64,000 bases of DNA from Alteromonas australica (GTDB lineage: Bacteria > Pseudomonadota > Gammaproteobacteria > Enterobacterales > Alteromonadaceae): positions 2,976,001-3,040,000 of the forward strand of contig NZ_CP008849.1 of NCBI RefSeq assembly GCF_000730385.1. Direction: 5' to 3'. The translations under genes and the position numbers were made by a program. Shown here piece by piece: positions 43,475-52,668 of the stretch. Every line of letters begins with the position of its first letter. Positions within the stretch are counted from its first letter, which is position 1. The notes below the pieces were generated by a model. The model was not told the origin of the DNA. It worked only from the letters and a program-made list of their open reading frames with translations, and did no database searches.

Positions 43475-46219
43475 ATGCAACACACATTCAAAAAAGCCCT
43501 GATCGCCGTTGCGGTCACCTCGTCATTCGCCTCGCTGCCACAGGTGTCTTTAGCACAAGAAGCTGATGACGACATGATTGAGCAAATTGTGGTCAGTGGC
43601 TTTAGAAGCTCTTTGATTAAAGCGAAAGATTTGAAAAAAGATGCGTTAGGATCTCAAGACTCCATTCTTGCAGAAGATATCGCTGACTTTCCTAGTCTCA
43701 ACCTAGCCGAATCTATTCAGCGTATTCCTGGTGTCACCATTACTCGAGAAGCCGGTGAAGGTAGACAAATTTCACTACGAGGCCTAAACGCAGATTTTAC
43801 CCAGGTACAACTTAACGGAATGGAAGCCTTAGGTACGTCGTCTTCAGCCATGGACAGTCGTGGCACCACTAACCGCTCTCGTTCTTTTGATTTTAATATA
43901 TTTGCTTCTGAACTCTTTAATCAAATTGATGTTAAAAAGAGTTATTCCGCCGAAATGGATGAAGGCGGTATTGGTGGCACTGTGAAACTTTATACCGCAA
44001 AACCCTTCGACTACGATGGCATGAAAGCGGTGGTGAGCGCGCAAGCGGGTGACAACTCACTCACAGAAGACACCAGCCCTCGATTAGCCGCATTGGTATC
44101 AAATACGTGGGGCGACTTCGGCGCACTTTTCTCATTAGCTTATAGTAAACGAGACACCGCTGAGCAAGGCTATAACACCTATCGCTGGCGCCCAAGAGAT
44201 GCGCAAGGCTCTGACATATCAGCCCTTTCAGCTGCCGACCAAGATGCTGTTAACAGTGGGGAATTACGATTCTCTCGCGGCAGCCGCTATTCCCAATTTA
44301 ACAGCGAACAAACCCGTGTTGGGGCTACCGTGGCGTTGCAATATCGCCCAAGCGCCAATCTTTCGTTTGGCCTAGACGCCCTTTACGGCACGTTAGATAG
44401 TGATCGAGGTGAGTTTCACCTCCAAAGCCGAGGCTCAAGCTCTACAGCTTTAGGGTGTACGGGCGCCGATTACGAGGGTGCGCGTTATTACTGCTCTAGC
44501 CTAACCGACATTGAGTTTAACGCTAACAACGAAGTGATTTACTCGGCGTGGGAAAACACCGCGCTGCACTCGGAAAGCCGCGATCAAAGCGCCACTACCG
44601 ATATCTCTCAGATGGTATTTAACGCCGATTGGACAGTCACAGAGGCGCTTTCTGTCTCTGGCCTACTCGGTTATATGAAGAGTGAGTACGAAAGTAATAG
44701 TGCCAAAGTGTATTTAGAGTCATTTGCTGACATGACAATAGACTACCGCGAAGACCGTTTTTACGGCACTAACAGCTACGTAAACGGCTTTGATCCTACC
44801 GATATTGACGAATACCGCTTCCACGAAATTGATTTAGCCGAAGACAAGGTGGATAACAGTTTCGCTATCGCGAAGCTCGATAGCGACTACTTACTTTCTG
44901 ACACCAGCACCTTAAAGTTTGGGGTGTCTATTAAAGACTTCGAGCATAGTAATAACTCTGAACAGATTGGCAATGCGTTACGAAGCGAATGGCAAAGTGG
45001 CGAAATAAGCGACGTCATTAACCCTGAGTTAGTTTACGTTAATAATGTGCATGAAAAACAAAGCTGGTTAAGCACAGACGTCACCGGTGTTTTAACTACC
45101 TTTAATGTAGACAGAAACCTTTCGTACTCTGACCAACCCGACGAAGTCACAGAACAAACTACAGCCCTGTACATCACCTACGAAAAAGACTTCTTACTTG
45201 AAAACTCGGAAGTACGAACCAGTTTTGGTTTGCGCTATTTTGATACCGACATTGAGTCTAGCGGCTTAGTGAACGGCACTGAATATGTCACCGTAGAACG
45301 CCAGTACGACGACATACTGCCTACCTTCAACCTAGCCTGGTATGCAACAGAAAAACTGGTGTTGCGAGCTAGCGCGGGTAAAAACGTTACGCGCCCTACA
45401 TTAGGCAGCCTGTCAGTGTCTGGTACTGTGAATACCGACCCGTTATTTGGTTCTAGCGGCTTAAACATTAATGCGGGTAATCCCGGCTTGCAACCGTTTG
45501 AAACCCTCAATATGGAAGTCAGTGCAGAGTATTATTTTGACGAAGTGGGATACGCGTCTGTAACCTATTTCCAAAAAGACATTGATAACTTTATTGCCAC
45601 CACCATCGTGCCGGTTGCTTATGGTGATACCGGTTATCCTCTCGACCTTATCGAAGGTATGGTCGATGAAGATGGCAATCCACAAACCGCCAATACCCTG
45701 TATACGTTCTCCCAACCGCAAAATCTTGATGACAGCGACTTTTCTGGCTGGGAGCTCGCATTTCAGCGTGATTTCGATTTCTTACCTGCCCCGTTTAACA
45801 ATATGGGCGCCATCGTAAACTACACCTACGCTGAAGGTGAATCCCTTCACAATGTGCTGGTTGATGGTGAAAGTACTGAAGTTTATCGCCCGTTTTATGG
45901 GCTGTCAGAAAACACGTACAACGCAACCCTATACTATGAAACAAGTCATTGGGGTATGCGTGTATCCTTGGCACACCGTGATGATTACCTTACTCAGGTA
46001 GAAACCTCTAGTTCTGATCAAGATGAAGCCGGTTTTCATGGCACAACGTATTGGGACTTTTCAGCCTTTTATGATGTCAGTGAGAAAATCAAACTCTCCT
46101 TTGAAGGGATTAACTTAAGTGATGAGCGTGAAGAACAGTACAGTGACTCTGACGACCGTTTATATAACACCACGGTAAGCGGCAGAACCTTCTACCTTGG
46201 GGTAACTTACGAGTTCTAA
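43475..46219 (+). CDS. TonB-dependent outer-membrane receptor
   Basis: 914 aa. Signal peptide 1-28 (SLPQVSLAQA-like end), a TonB-box region IEQIVVSGFR near 35-45, plug domain (about 55-170; LAESIQRIPGVTITREAGEGRQISLRG), then a 22-strand-type barrel ending in the C-terminal aromatic FYLGVTYEF. It belongs to the Xanthomonas/Caulobacter carbohydrate-type receptor group. It has no N-terminal signalling domain, unlike its convergent paralogue at 46261. AAGGA precedes ATG 43475. Substrate unknown; co-operonic PI-PLC suggests a phosphorylated or inositol-containing product. Confidence 0.92.
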   Translation: MQHTFKKALIAVAVTSSFASLPQVSLAQEADDDMIEQIVVSGFRSSLIKAKDLKKDALGSQDSILAEDIADFPSLNLAESIQRIPGVTITREAGEGRQISLRGLNADFTQVQLNGMEALGTSSSAMDSRGTTNRSRSFDFNIFASELFNQIDVKKSYSAEMDEGGIGGTVKLYTAKPFDYDGMKAVVSAQAGDNSLTEDTSPRLAALVSNTWGDFGALFSLAYSKRDTAEQGYNTYRWRPRDAQGSDISALSAADQDAVNSGELRFSRGSRYSQFNSEQTRVGATVALQYRPSANLSFGLDALYGTLDSDRGEFHLQSRGSSSTALGCTGADYEGARYYCSSLTDIEFNANNEVIYSAWENTALHSESRDQSATTDISQMVFNADWTVTEALSVSGLLGYMKSEYESNSAKVYLESFADMTIDYREDRFYGTNSYVNGFDPTDIDEYRFHEIDLAEDKVDNSFAIAKLDSDYLLSDTSTLKFGVSIKDFEHSNNSEQIGNALRSEWQSGEISDVINPELVYVNNVHEKQSWLSTDVTGVLTTFNVDRNLSYSDQPDEVTEQTTALYITYEKDFLLENSEVRTSFGLRYFDTDIESSGLVNGTEYVTVERQYDDILPTFNLAWYATEKLVLRASAGKNVTRPTLGSLSVSGTVNTDPLFGSSGLNINAGNPGLQPFETLNMEVSAEYYFDEVGYASVTYFQKDIDNFIATTIVPVAYGDTGYPLDLIEGMVDEDGNPQTANTLYTFSQPQNLDDSDFSGWELAFQRDFDFLPAPFNNMGAIVNYTYAEGESLHNVLVDGESTEVYRPFYGLSENTYNATLYYETSHWGMRVSLAHRDDYLTQVETSSSDQDEAGFHGTTYWDFSAFYDVSEKIKLSFEGINLSDEREEQYSDSDDRLYNTTVSGRTFYLGVTYEF

Positions 46220-46235
46220 GGGATGAGTGAATCAG

Positions 46236-46263
46236 TGACCAACTACCCTTAGGTAGTTGGTCA
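46236..46263. terminator. shared bidirectional terminator of two receptor operons
   Basis: Perfect 12-bp arms TGACCAACTACC (46236-46247) and GGTAGTTGGTCA (46252-46263) with loop CTTA, between two convergent receptor genes. The right arm contains the stop codon of the minus-strand gene. Confidence 0.75.
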
Positions 46264-49176
46264 TAATCGATAAGACAATGAAAGCGTATAGTTTCTGCCA
46301 CTTACCGTGGTGTTGTAGGGCCGATGATTTGAATTGGAATATTGAATTTCGCGCTCGTTGGTTAAGTTGGTCGCTTCTATACGCCATTCCCAGTGATCGT
46401 CCATTTGATAAGCGAAAACCGCGTCTAGATACAAACTTGGTTCAAAGCCCGTTTCGTCTTCATCAGTTAATGTGTTGCTATCTACCCGGGCAATATAACT
46501 ATCACGATAGGTGGCAGACACCCTTAGACTCAATGCGTATCCTTCTAGATATCCCGTTACATTGGCAAGCCAAGGCGATAGATACGGTAGGGCTTTTCGC
46601 TCTAATGCTTCACCCGTGTTTTCGTTGTAGTAGCGCACGTCTCCTTGGGTGTAGCTGGCATTAATCACTAGGCCTAAATGATAAGGTGAAGCTAGCGGCA
46701 ACATCTCTGCCACCGGCATTTCCCATTGCAAGGTGCCTTCAATACCGTAAATAAATGCCTCTTCTGCATTTTGCGGTGTCACTTTACCCCTAATCGTGTC
46801 AGGGTCAATATCAGCAATAATAAACTGCTCATACGCCGATAACGAATCTATATTTAACGCTGCGCGCTGACTCACCACAATATCATCGATTAATTTGGCA
46901 AACACATTGGTAGACACTCTATTGACACCCGCAAGGTATCGCTCAACACTTAAATCGATGTTGTAAGCCGTAAAGGGCGATAAATTCTCATTAGGTGAAT
47001 ACAGCATTTGCGTGAGAGGGTTATAAACCACCTGCGACGTTAAGGTATCTAACTGTGGATAACCTACTGACTGACTGACGCTTAACCTATACACACTTTC
47101 ATGAAGACGCAAATTAGCAGCTACATGAGGCAGCCAAATAAAGTTATTCATCGTGTAGCTACGTTTGATGTCATCTTGAACCACCTGTACGTGAGTTTCA
47201 TCAAGCTCACTTCGAATGCCGGCTAGGAAAGTCCAACGGTTTGACTGCCACTGATGTTGAACAAACGCCGACGTGCGTATTTCCTTCACGGTGTTGTCTT
47301 CTTGGCGGTCAATTTCAAAAGAGGAAGCGAGTGCTTGCGCTGATGTAGAAACATCAAACGCCTCAAATGCAGCGCGCGGGCGCAATGCGAGCCAAGACAC
47401 TTTAGGGTGCGCTGAAAACCCATAGCTTGCGTTTAACGGTACCTCCACAGCAGTCGTTTTCCATTCTTCCTTCAGCATATCCTGAATGTCTAGGTAGTTG
47501 GTTTTACTTTCAAAGTGGACTCTGTCCATTCCCATCTGCCACACACTATGGCTGCTTGGTTGATATTCAAGCGTATACTTCCCATACACAAAATGAGAGC
47601 TTGACCCATACTGCTCAGCATCAAGCTCATTCATTTGCCAAAAACCTCCCTGAGTGAGGTCGTCGGCATAGCGAATATCAGCAAAATAGTAATCTTGAGT
47701 GTAATCTAATGTGACATCACTTTCGCCGCGCATGTAGGCGCGTATGCTGGTTGGCATGTCATAACTGGCCTGCTGAACACCAAAAACTCCCAGGCCACGC
47801 CATGTATTGGATAAGGCGTTTTCGGAATTAACCACCCATTGCTCAAACCGAGTAGCAACCTGCTGATATCGATTTTCGGTACCTACCCTCGCGTTTTCGA
47901 ATTTGCCAAACACGACTTCGTTTTGCTCATTTACCTCTAGCGCTGTCACAAGGGTTTTATCTTCAATGATAGGGGTAGAATTAAACCCTCTCGGATAGAG
48001 ATGATTTTCTTGCCGTGTGCTGGCTAATTTTCCATATATCCAATCGAGGGTAATGTGGCTTTGGGTATCTTTGTATTCCAGTGCTGCCCCCGCCCCCAAC
48101 CTGCGCATATCACTGCGCCAAACTGAATAGCGGTTTCCTCGGGGGATCCAAAGTGTCTGCGCTTCCCAGGCTGCGGCTATGTCATCGTCTAGCAATGAAA
48201 TATCCGCACCATCAGGGGGGATTTGTCGCCACCTAAAGGTATTCGCGCCCTGCTCTTGAGAGTTTCTAGCGCCGTAGGAAATGGAAAATAGTCCGCCCCA
48301 GTTTCCTTTCGTGGCAGACACCACCGCAGAAGAGCGCGATGACACCCCATTGGCGTACTGATTTGCTCCCACCTGTTGAGTGAAGGTGGCATGAACACCG
48401 GGCGTTGCAAACGGTCGCGCCGTACTCAACGCGGCCACCCCAGCCATTCCACCACTTGGAAGTGTGGGAGAATAGCTTTTTAATACTTGTATTTGATTGA
48501 ATAAATCAGAGGTAAACAGGTTTAAATCGAAAGAACGATCTCTATCTCGTTGGGTTCGACTATCCATGGGGGAGTCATTATTAGCAAGTACGGGCATGCC
48601 GTTTAACGTAACAAGGGTAAAGTCTGGATTAAGCCCTCGCAGAATAATTTGTCGGCCCTCGCCAGCTTCACGGGTAATAGACATGCCCGAGATACGCTGC
48701 AAAGACTCTGCTAAATTCCTGTCAGGATAAGCAGCAATGTCTTGTGCGGCAATCACATCGGAAATTGCCTTGCTTTCTCGTTTGCCTTTTCGAGATAGGT
48801 TTAAGGACCCCCGAATACCCTTCACCCTAACCTCTTCTATCGCCGTTGCTTCAACAGCAGGTTTCGCCTTAATGACAATGCCCTGATCGTTGATAATATA
48901 GGTAAGCGGGGTGGCCTTTAAAAGGTAAGCTAAGGCTTCATGCAGCCCGTAATTACCGTTAAGTGAAACCGTATCAGAATGGCTGAGTAACTTGGGGTTG
49001 GCGACATAGGCGTAGGCAAAACGTTCGGCAACATGCTGTAAGGCTTTGTCTAAGGTTACCTCCTGAATATGAAGGTACTGCGGCACATTATCGTGATTAA
49101 CGTTGGCAATGGCTTCGCTATTTGCCAATGAAAGGGCAAATAAACCCGCTCGCCACCCTAAATGCTTAAGTGCCAT
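46261..49176 (-). CDS. TonB-dependent transducer receptor with STN domain
   Basis: 971 aa. After a signal peptide (about 1-24) comes an STN signalling domain (about 38-105; YLHIQEVTLDKALQHVAERFAYAYV), a TonB box IEEVRVKGIRG near 112-122, plug (about 135-250; LAESLQRISGMSITREAGEGRQIILRG) and barrel. The STN domain and the adjacent fecR and fecI genes make this a transducer of the FecA type: ligand binding would release the sigma factor. It is paralogous to the receptor at 43475 over the plug and the C-terminus. AGGTG precedes ATG 49176, nine bases after the FecR stop. Confidence 0.92.
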   Translation of the reverse strand: MALKHLGWRAGLFALSLANSEAIANVNHDNVPQYLHIQEVTLDKALQHVAERFAYAYVANPKLLSHSDTVSLNGNYGLHEALAYLLKATPLTYIINDQGIVIKAKPAVEATAIEEVRVKGIRGSLNLSRKGKRESKAISDVIAAQDIAAYPDRNLAESLQRISGMSITREAGEGRQIILRGLNPDFTLVTLNGMPVLANNDSPMDSRTQRDRDRSFDLNLFTSDLFNQIQVLKSYSPTLPSGGMAGVAALSTARPFATPGVHATFTQQVGANQYANGVSSRSSAVVSATKGNWGGLFSISYGARNSQEQGANTFRWRQIPPDGADISLLDDDIAAAWEAQTLWIPRGNRYSVWRSDMRRLGAGAALEYKDTQSHITLDWIYGKLASTRQENHLYPRGFNSTPIIEDKTLVTALEVNEQNEVVFGKFENARVGTENRYQQVATRFEQWVVNSENALSNTWRGLGVFGVQQASYDMPTSIRAYMRGESDVTLDYTQDYYFADIRYADDLTQGGFWQMNELDAEQYGSSSHFVYGKYTLEYQPSSHSVWQMGMDRVHFESKTNYLDIQDMLKEEWKTTAVEVPLNASYGFSAHPKVSWLALRPRAAFEAFDVSTSAQALASSFEIDRQEDNTVKEIRTSAFVQHQWQSNRWTFLAGIRSELDETHVQVVQDDIKRSYTMNNFIWLPHVAANLRLHESVYRLSVSQSVGYPQLDTLTSQVVYNPLTQMLYSPNENLSPFTAYNIDLSVERYLAGVNRVSTNVFAKLIDDIVVSQRAALNIDSLSAYEQFIIADIDPDTIRGKVTPQNAEEAFIYGIEGTLQWEMPVAEMLPLASPYHLGLVINASYTQGDVRYYNENTGEALERKALPYLSPWLANVTGYLEGYALSLRVSATYRDSYIARVDSNTLTDEDETGFEPSLYLDAVFAYQMDDHWEWRIEATNLTNEREIQYSNSNHRPYNTTVSGRNYTLSLSYRL

Positions 49177-49184
49177 GTATGCAC

Positions 49185-50228
49185 CTAATCAGTGAGAGTA
49201 AGCGTATAGCTAGTTTGGCGTTCTTGTAATTGCAATTCGTCTATGGAAGCCAGTAGCTTAAGTGCACGTTTCGGATTGTTCAGTGGAAAGCGACCTGATA
49301 CCGCATAGTGTTCATCACCGGTATACGAAATGGGCTTTTTCAGGTATCGATTTAATGTTGCCACAATATCTTTAATCGGCTTACCTTCAGCTTCAAGCCA
49401 TCCAGTGCGCCACGTGGGCAGTTGTCGGTTATTGACGTGGGTCTCTTGTATGACGCGCCCATTTTCAAGAACCACCCCATCCCCTTTGTACAAAGTTAAT
49501 CGTTTATCTGCAGCCACGTTAACAGTACCGTCGTAAACCTGAATATCGGTTTTACTGCCTAAGCGCTCTACGTCAAATGCGGTGCCAACTACTGTAATAA
49601 CCACATCCCCGGCCTCGACTTCAAATGGACGATGAGGGGCATGGGCAACATCAAAGTAAGCTTGGCCTTGTTGTAACCTTACCGCCCTTTTGTCTGCCGT
49701 GTGTGACACTACCAATGCAGTGTCTGCGCCTAAATAAACAATGGAGCCATCGTTGAGTACCGTAGAGCGTAGTTCACCTATTTGCGTGGTGACGTCTTCC
49801 TGTTGCCATTGATTAACGGGTACCTGATTAACTAGGCCATCGCCCGGTGATAATGATTCAGATGGCTGCCATACATTTGTGGTAATAAAGATTGCGGCCA
49901 CCAGCAAGGACGCCGCACTGGCATAAAGCCAACTAGATAGGTGAGGAAAGCGACTTACATTAGCCTTGCATTGTAATGACGTGGGCGTTTGCGCTAAACG
50001 GCTGGCCGCTCGGTGCTCCGCGAGAAGCGCTTGCCCTTTGGCAACAATTTCAGGTTGCCCCATGATGCGAGATACCCGCTCAAACGCCCTTTTGTTTTGC
50101 TCAATTTCCAGCCATTCGGTGAACGCGCGGTGTTCCGCTTCACAAAGAGAGTCAAAGCGGTCAACCCAATCAGCGGCCTCTTCTAAAACAGATGCATTGG
50201 GGGAGGATTGATTAGTATAAGCGTTCAT
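49185..50228 (-). CDS. fecR: FecR-family anti-sigma/sigma regulator
   Basis: 347 aa single-pass membrane protein. The cytosolic N-terminus has the DUF4880 pattern (EEAADWVDRFDSLCEAEHRAFTEWL, about 16-40), the membrane helix is near 100-120 (LYASAASLLVAAIFITTNVW), the periplasmic FecR domain is about 145-245 (VLNDGSIVYLGADTALVV), and a C-terminal DUF4974-like domain (about 275-345) would contact the receptor STN domain. Between fecI and the STN receptor it forms a complete surface-signalling cassette. Confidence 0.92.
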   Translation of the reverse strand: MNAYTNQSSPNASVLEEAADWVDRFDSLCEAEHRAFTEWLEIEQNKRAFERVSRIMGQPEIVAKGQALLAEHRAASRLAQTPTSLQCKANVSRFPHLSSWLYASAASLLVAAIFITTNVWQPSESLSPGDGLVNQVPVNQWQQEDVTTQIGELRSTVLNDGSIVYLGADTALVVSHTADKRAVRLQQGQAYFDVAHAPHRPFEVEAGDVVITVVGTAFDVERLGSKTDIQVYDGTVNVAADKRLTLYKGDGVVLENGRVIQETHVNNRQLPTWRTGWLEAEGKPIKDIVATLNRYLKKPISYTGDEHYAVSGRFPLNNPKRALKLLASIDELQLQERQTSYTLTLTD

Positions 50229-50260
50229 TAATGGCGTACGTCTCTTCGGCTACTTGGGTG

Positions 50261-50806
50261 TTAGTGGTCTTTCGACCAGCCCGCTTCTTCAAGCTTTACG
50301 GTGAGTTCTACCATAGCACGAGTAAGGTGTTTTTTTACCGCCTCTAGGCTTATATCAAGCTTCTCTGCAATTTCGTCCCGCGATAACCCGTCTATTCTCC
50401 GTAGTAAAAATACCTGTCTACGCAGCGGCGCCATCGCAGACAAAATGCGCTCTACTTCGTCTAATTTTTGCTGATTCAAATAAGCAACGTCAGGAGACTC
50501 ATCCGCAGATTGCAGCTCAAGCGTTTGAATATCGTCGGCCTGAGGGATTGATTTACGCTGAAAATCATACAGCACCGACTTCGACACCGTAATCATGTAA
50601 GCAAGCGGTGAGTCCAGTTCAGATAAACATTTACTTTTACGGGTGCGTAACACCGTTTCTTGAAAAATGTCATCAACCTGAGCACTGTCAAAGGTTAAGC
50701 TTCGAATAAATGCCCGCAAGGATGTCCAAAGCACATTGGCCTCTGAACGTGATAGGCCGTGCCAATTTAAATCATCTGAAGGCTTCATTTTTATTATTGA
50801 ATGCAT
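50261..50806 (-). CDS. fecI: FecI-type ECF sigma factor
   Basis: 181 aa sigma-70 family protein. Region 2 about 30-95 (DSAQVDDIFQETVLRTRKSK; LAYMITVSKSVLYDFQR) and region 4 about 120-170 (MAPLRRQVFLLRRIDGLSRDEIAEKLDISLEAVKKHLTRAMVEL). Neighbouring FecR and STN receptor identify the group. It starts the three-gene operon; the first ATG at 50806 or the internal ATG six codons later (50788) are both possible. Confidence 0.92.
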   Translation of the reverse strand: MHSIIKMKPSDDLNWHGLSRSEANVLWTSLRAFIRSLTFDSAQVDDIFQETVLRTRKSKCLSELDSPLAYMITVSKSVLYDFQRKSIPQADDIQTLELQSADESPDVAYLNQQKLDEVERILSAMAPLRRQVFLLRRIDGLSRDEIAEKLDISLEAVKKHLTRAMVELTVKLEEAGWSKDH

Positions 50807-50916
50807 TGGCGTAGAGTCTTTTCAGTGTACCTTTGCTATATGACAAATTCATTTCACTCAGAGGTTCCCCCCATCATCGGAATAAACATAGAGAGGGGCA
50901 ACCGGTTTCATCTTTA

Positions 50917-50936
50917 TTGACGCAAAAAGGCGTCAA
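50917..50936. repeat. TTGACGC inverted repeat upstream of the fecI operon and yihY
   Basis: TTGACGC (50917-50923) and GCGTCAA (50930-50936) with loop AAAAAG, and a third TTGACGC at 50966-50972. All lie in the intergenic region between fecI and the YihY-like gene. A regulator site or short transcript hairpin are both possible. Confidence 0.5.
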
Positions 50937-51077
50937 TGGGGGACAATAAACACTATGAAGGTTTTTTGACGCTTAAATGACATCCCGAACACCTTAGCTC
51001 ACTTGTTCACATCAGTAGTAATCTTTCATACGCTAAACCTAGTATCTACATTAGATATTAGGAACAACCTTATTACC

Positions 51078-52034
51078 ATGAAGCAAAAGCATATCAGTAA
51101 GGCGCAATCGGCCATGGAAATGTCGTTGCGCAGTTGGTGGTCAATCAGCAAACGTATTGTGACAAATGTGCAAAAGCACAATATCCCTCTTATATCAGCA
51201 GGCGTCGCATTTTATTGTTTGCTCGCTATCTTCCCATTATTGGGGGCAACCATTGCCCTATACGGACTAGTGGTGTCGGCTGATGAGTTACAAAAGCACA
51301 TGGCACTGATAGTGGATGTGGTGCCTAGAGACAGCAGATACATCATTGAAGAACAGTTAACCAACCTGACGGAAAAAACAAATTCAGCGCTAGGCTGGAG
51401 CTTCTTACTCACATTATTATTGTCGTTGTGGAGCAGCAGCAAAGGCGCGAATGCCCTTATTAAAGCCTGCAATATCACCTATAACGAAACCAATGCGCGG
51501 GGCTTTTTTAAAGGGCTACTTGCCCGATTAACGGGAACCTTATGCGTCATAGCCACCGTTATTATTGCCCTTGCAACCATTACCATATTACCTGAATTAA
51601 TCAGTTGGTTATCAAACAACACAGTAAGCACTAAACAAGCCGCATGGGTATCGTGGCCTACCATGTTGATATTTTTTAACTTAGGGTTATCGGCGTTGTA
51701 TCGGTATGCCCCTCACCGTCGCTCAGCACAATGGCGATGGGTCACCCCAGGCTCTCTATTTGCCACAATATTATGGGTAATAGCCTCCTATGGGTTTTCA
51801 ATTTACCTGAATGAATTTTCTTCCTACAATAAAACCTACGGCTCTGTTGGCGGTATCATCGTGCTGCTAATGTGGCTCTATTTAAGTGCCTATATCATAC
51901 TGATTGGCGCTGAAGTCAATTCATCCATTGAATTACAAACTACCGCCGACAGTACAGTGGGGGAAGATAAGCCTATGGGGCATAGAAATGCCGTCGTTGC
52001 CGACAACACCCCAGCTGATTTACGCGATACTTAG
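51078..52034 (+). CDS. YihY/BrkB-family inner-membrane protein
   Basis: 318 aa from ATG 51078 (an ATG/TTG-type start at 51003 would add 25 weak residues). Six membrane helices fit the family. It opens HNIPLISAGVAFYCLLAIFPLLGATIALYGLV, continues LGWSFLLTLLLSLWSSSKGANALIKACNITYNE, and ends SSYNKTYGSVGGIIVLLMWLYLSAYIILIGAEVNS, all hallmark blocks. Older names call it ribonuclease BN or a virulence factor, but neither is established; it may be an exporter or flippase. Single gene. Confidence 0.88.
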   Translation: MKQKHISKAQSAMEMSLRSWWSISKRIVTNVQKHNIPLISAGVAFYCLLAIFPLLGATIALYGLVVSADELQKHMALIVDVVPRDSRYIIEEQLTNLTEKTNSALGWSFLLTLLLSLWSSSKGANALIKACNITYNETNARGFFKGLLARLTGTLCVIATVIIALATITILPELISWLSNNTVSTKQAAWVSWPTMLIFFNLGLSALYRYAPHRRSAQWRWVTPGSLFATILWVIASYGFSIYLNEFSSYNKTYGSVGGIIVLLMWLYLSAYIILIGAEVNSSIELQTTADSTVGEDKPMGHRNAVVADNTPADLRDT

Positions 52035-52038
52035 CCAC

Positions 52039-52668
52039 CTAAATCAGTTTTGCGCTTAGTGCTTTTAGTACGGCGCGGGTTCGGTCTCGGGTGTTTAGTT
52101 TTGATAAAATATTCGAAACATGGTTTTTCACTGTGCCCTCTGCTAAAAACACCGTTTCTGCAATTTCTTTGTTCGAATAGCCTCCTGCAATTAGCTTTAA
52201 AATGTCTAATTCGCGCCCACTTAATGGCTCGATATCGGGGTCGGCGAAGGTGCTTAGCTGGTCGTGACTCAGCTGATTTAAAAGAACGGGCTCGGCCAGC
52301 ATTCCGCCGTTAAACACGATATTAATAGCACTCTCAAGCTTTTCGGCATCCACATCTTTTAGTAAGAAACCATTCGCCCCAGCGTGCATAGCTTGGGTAA
52401 AAAGGGCTGGATCATCAAACGTAGTTAAAATAATCACTTTTGTGTCGTTGCCTGCGTCTCGCAATTCACTGAGCGCTTCAATGCCACTTTTTAACGGCAT
52501 TCGAATATCCATCAACACTACATCGATGGGCTGCGCCGCTATTTTTTGCAGTGCATCTTCACCGTTATCAGCTTGCCAACACACGTTTATATCCGCACAT
52601 AACGTTAATAAGCTTGCTATACCTTGGCGCACCAAAATTTGATCATCGGCAATGGCGACATTAATCAT
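52039..52668 (-). CDS. NarL/FixJ-family response regulator
   Basis: 209 aa. Receiver domain 1-120 with the acidic pair ADDQ at the start, phospho-Asp in VVLMDIRMPLKSG near 54, Thr in VIILTTFDD and Lys in LLKDVD. LuxR-type HTH about 143-205 (LSGRELDILKLIAGGYSNKEIAETVFLAEGTVKNHVSNIL). It overlaps the histidine kinase gene by eight bases (start inside the kinase end), so the pair is coupled. Likely target: the divergent DUF2141-carotenoid oxygenase operon, via the 15-bp inverted repeat at 53852. Confidence 0.93.
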   Translation of the reverse strand: MINVAIADDQILVRQGIASLLTLCADINVCWQADNGEDALQKIAAQPIDVVLMDIRMPLKSGIEALSELRDAGNDTKVIILTTFDDPALFTQAMHAGANGFLLKDVDAEKLESAINIVFNGGMLAEPVLLNQLSHDQLSTFADPDIEPLSGRELDILKLIAGGYSNKEIAETVFLAEGTVKNHVSNILSKLNTRDRTRAVLKALSAKLI

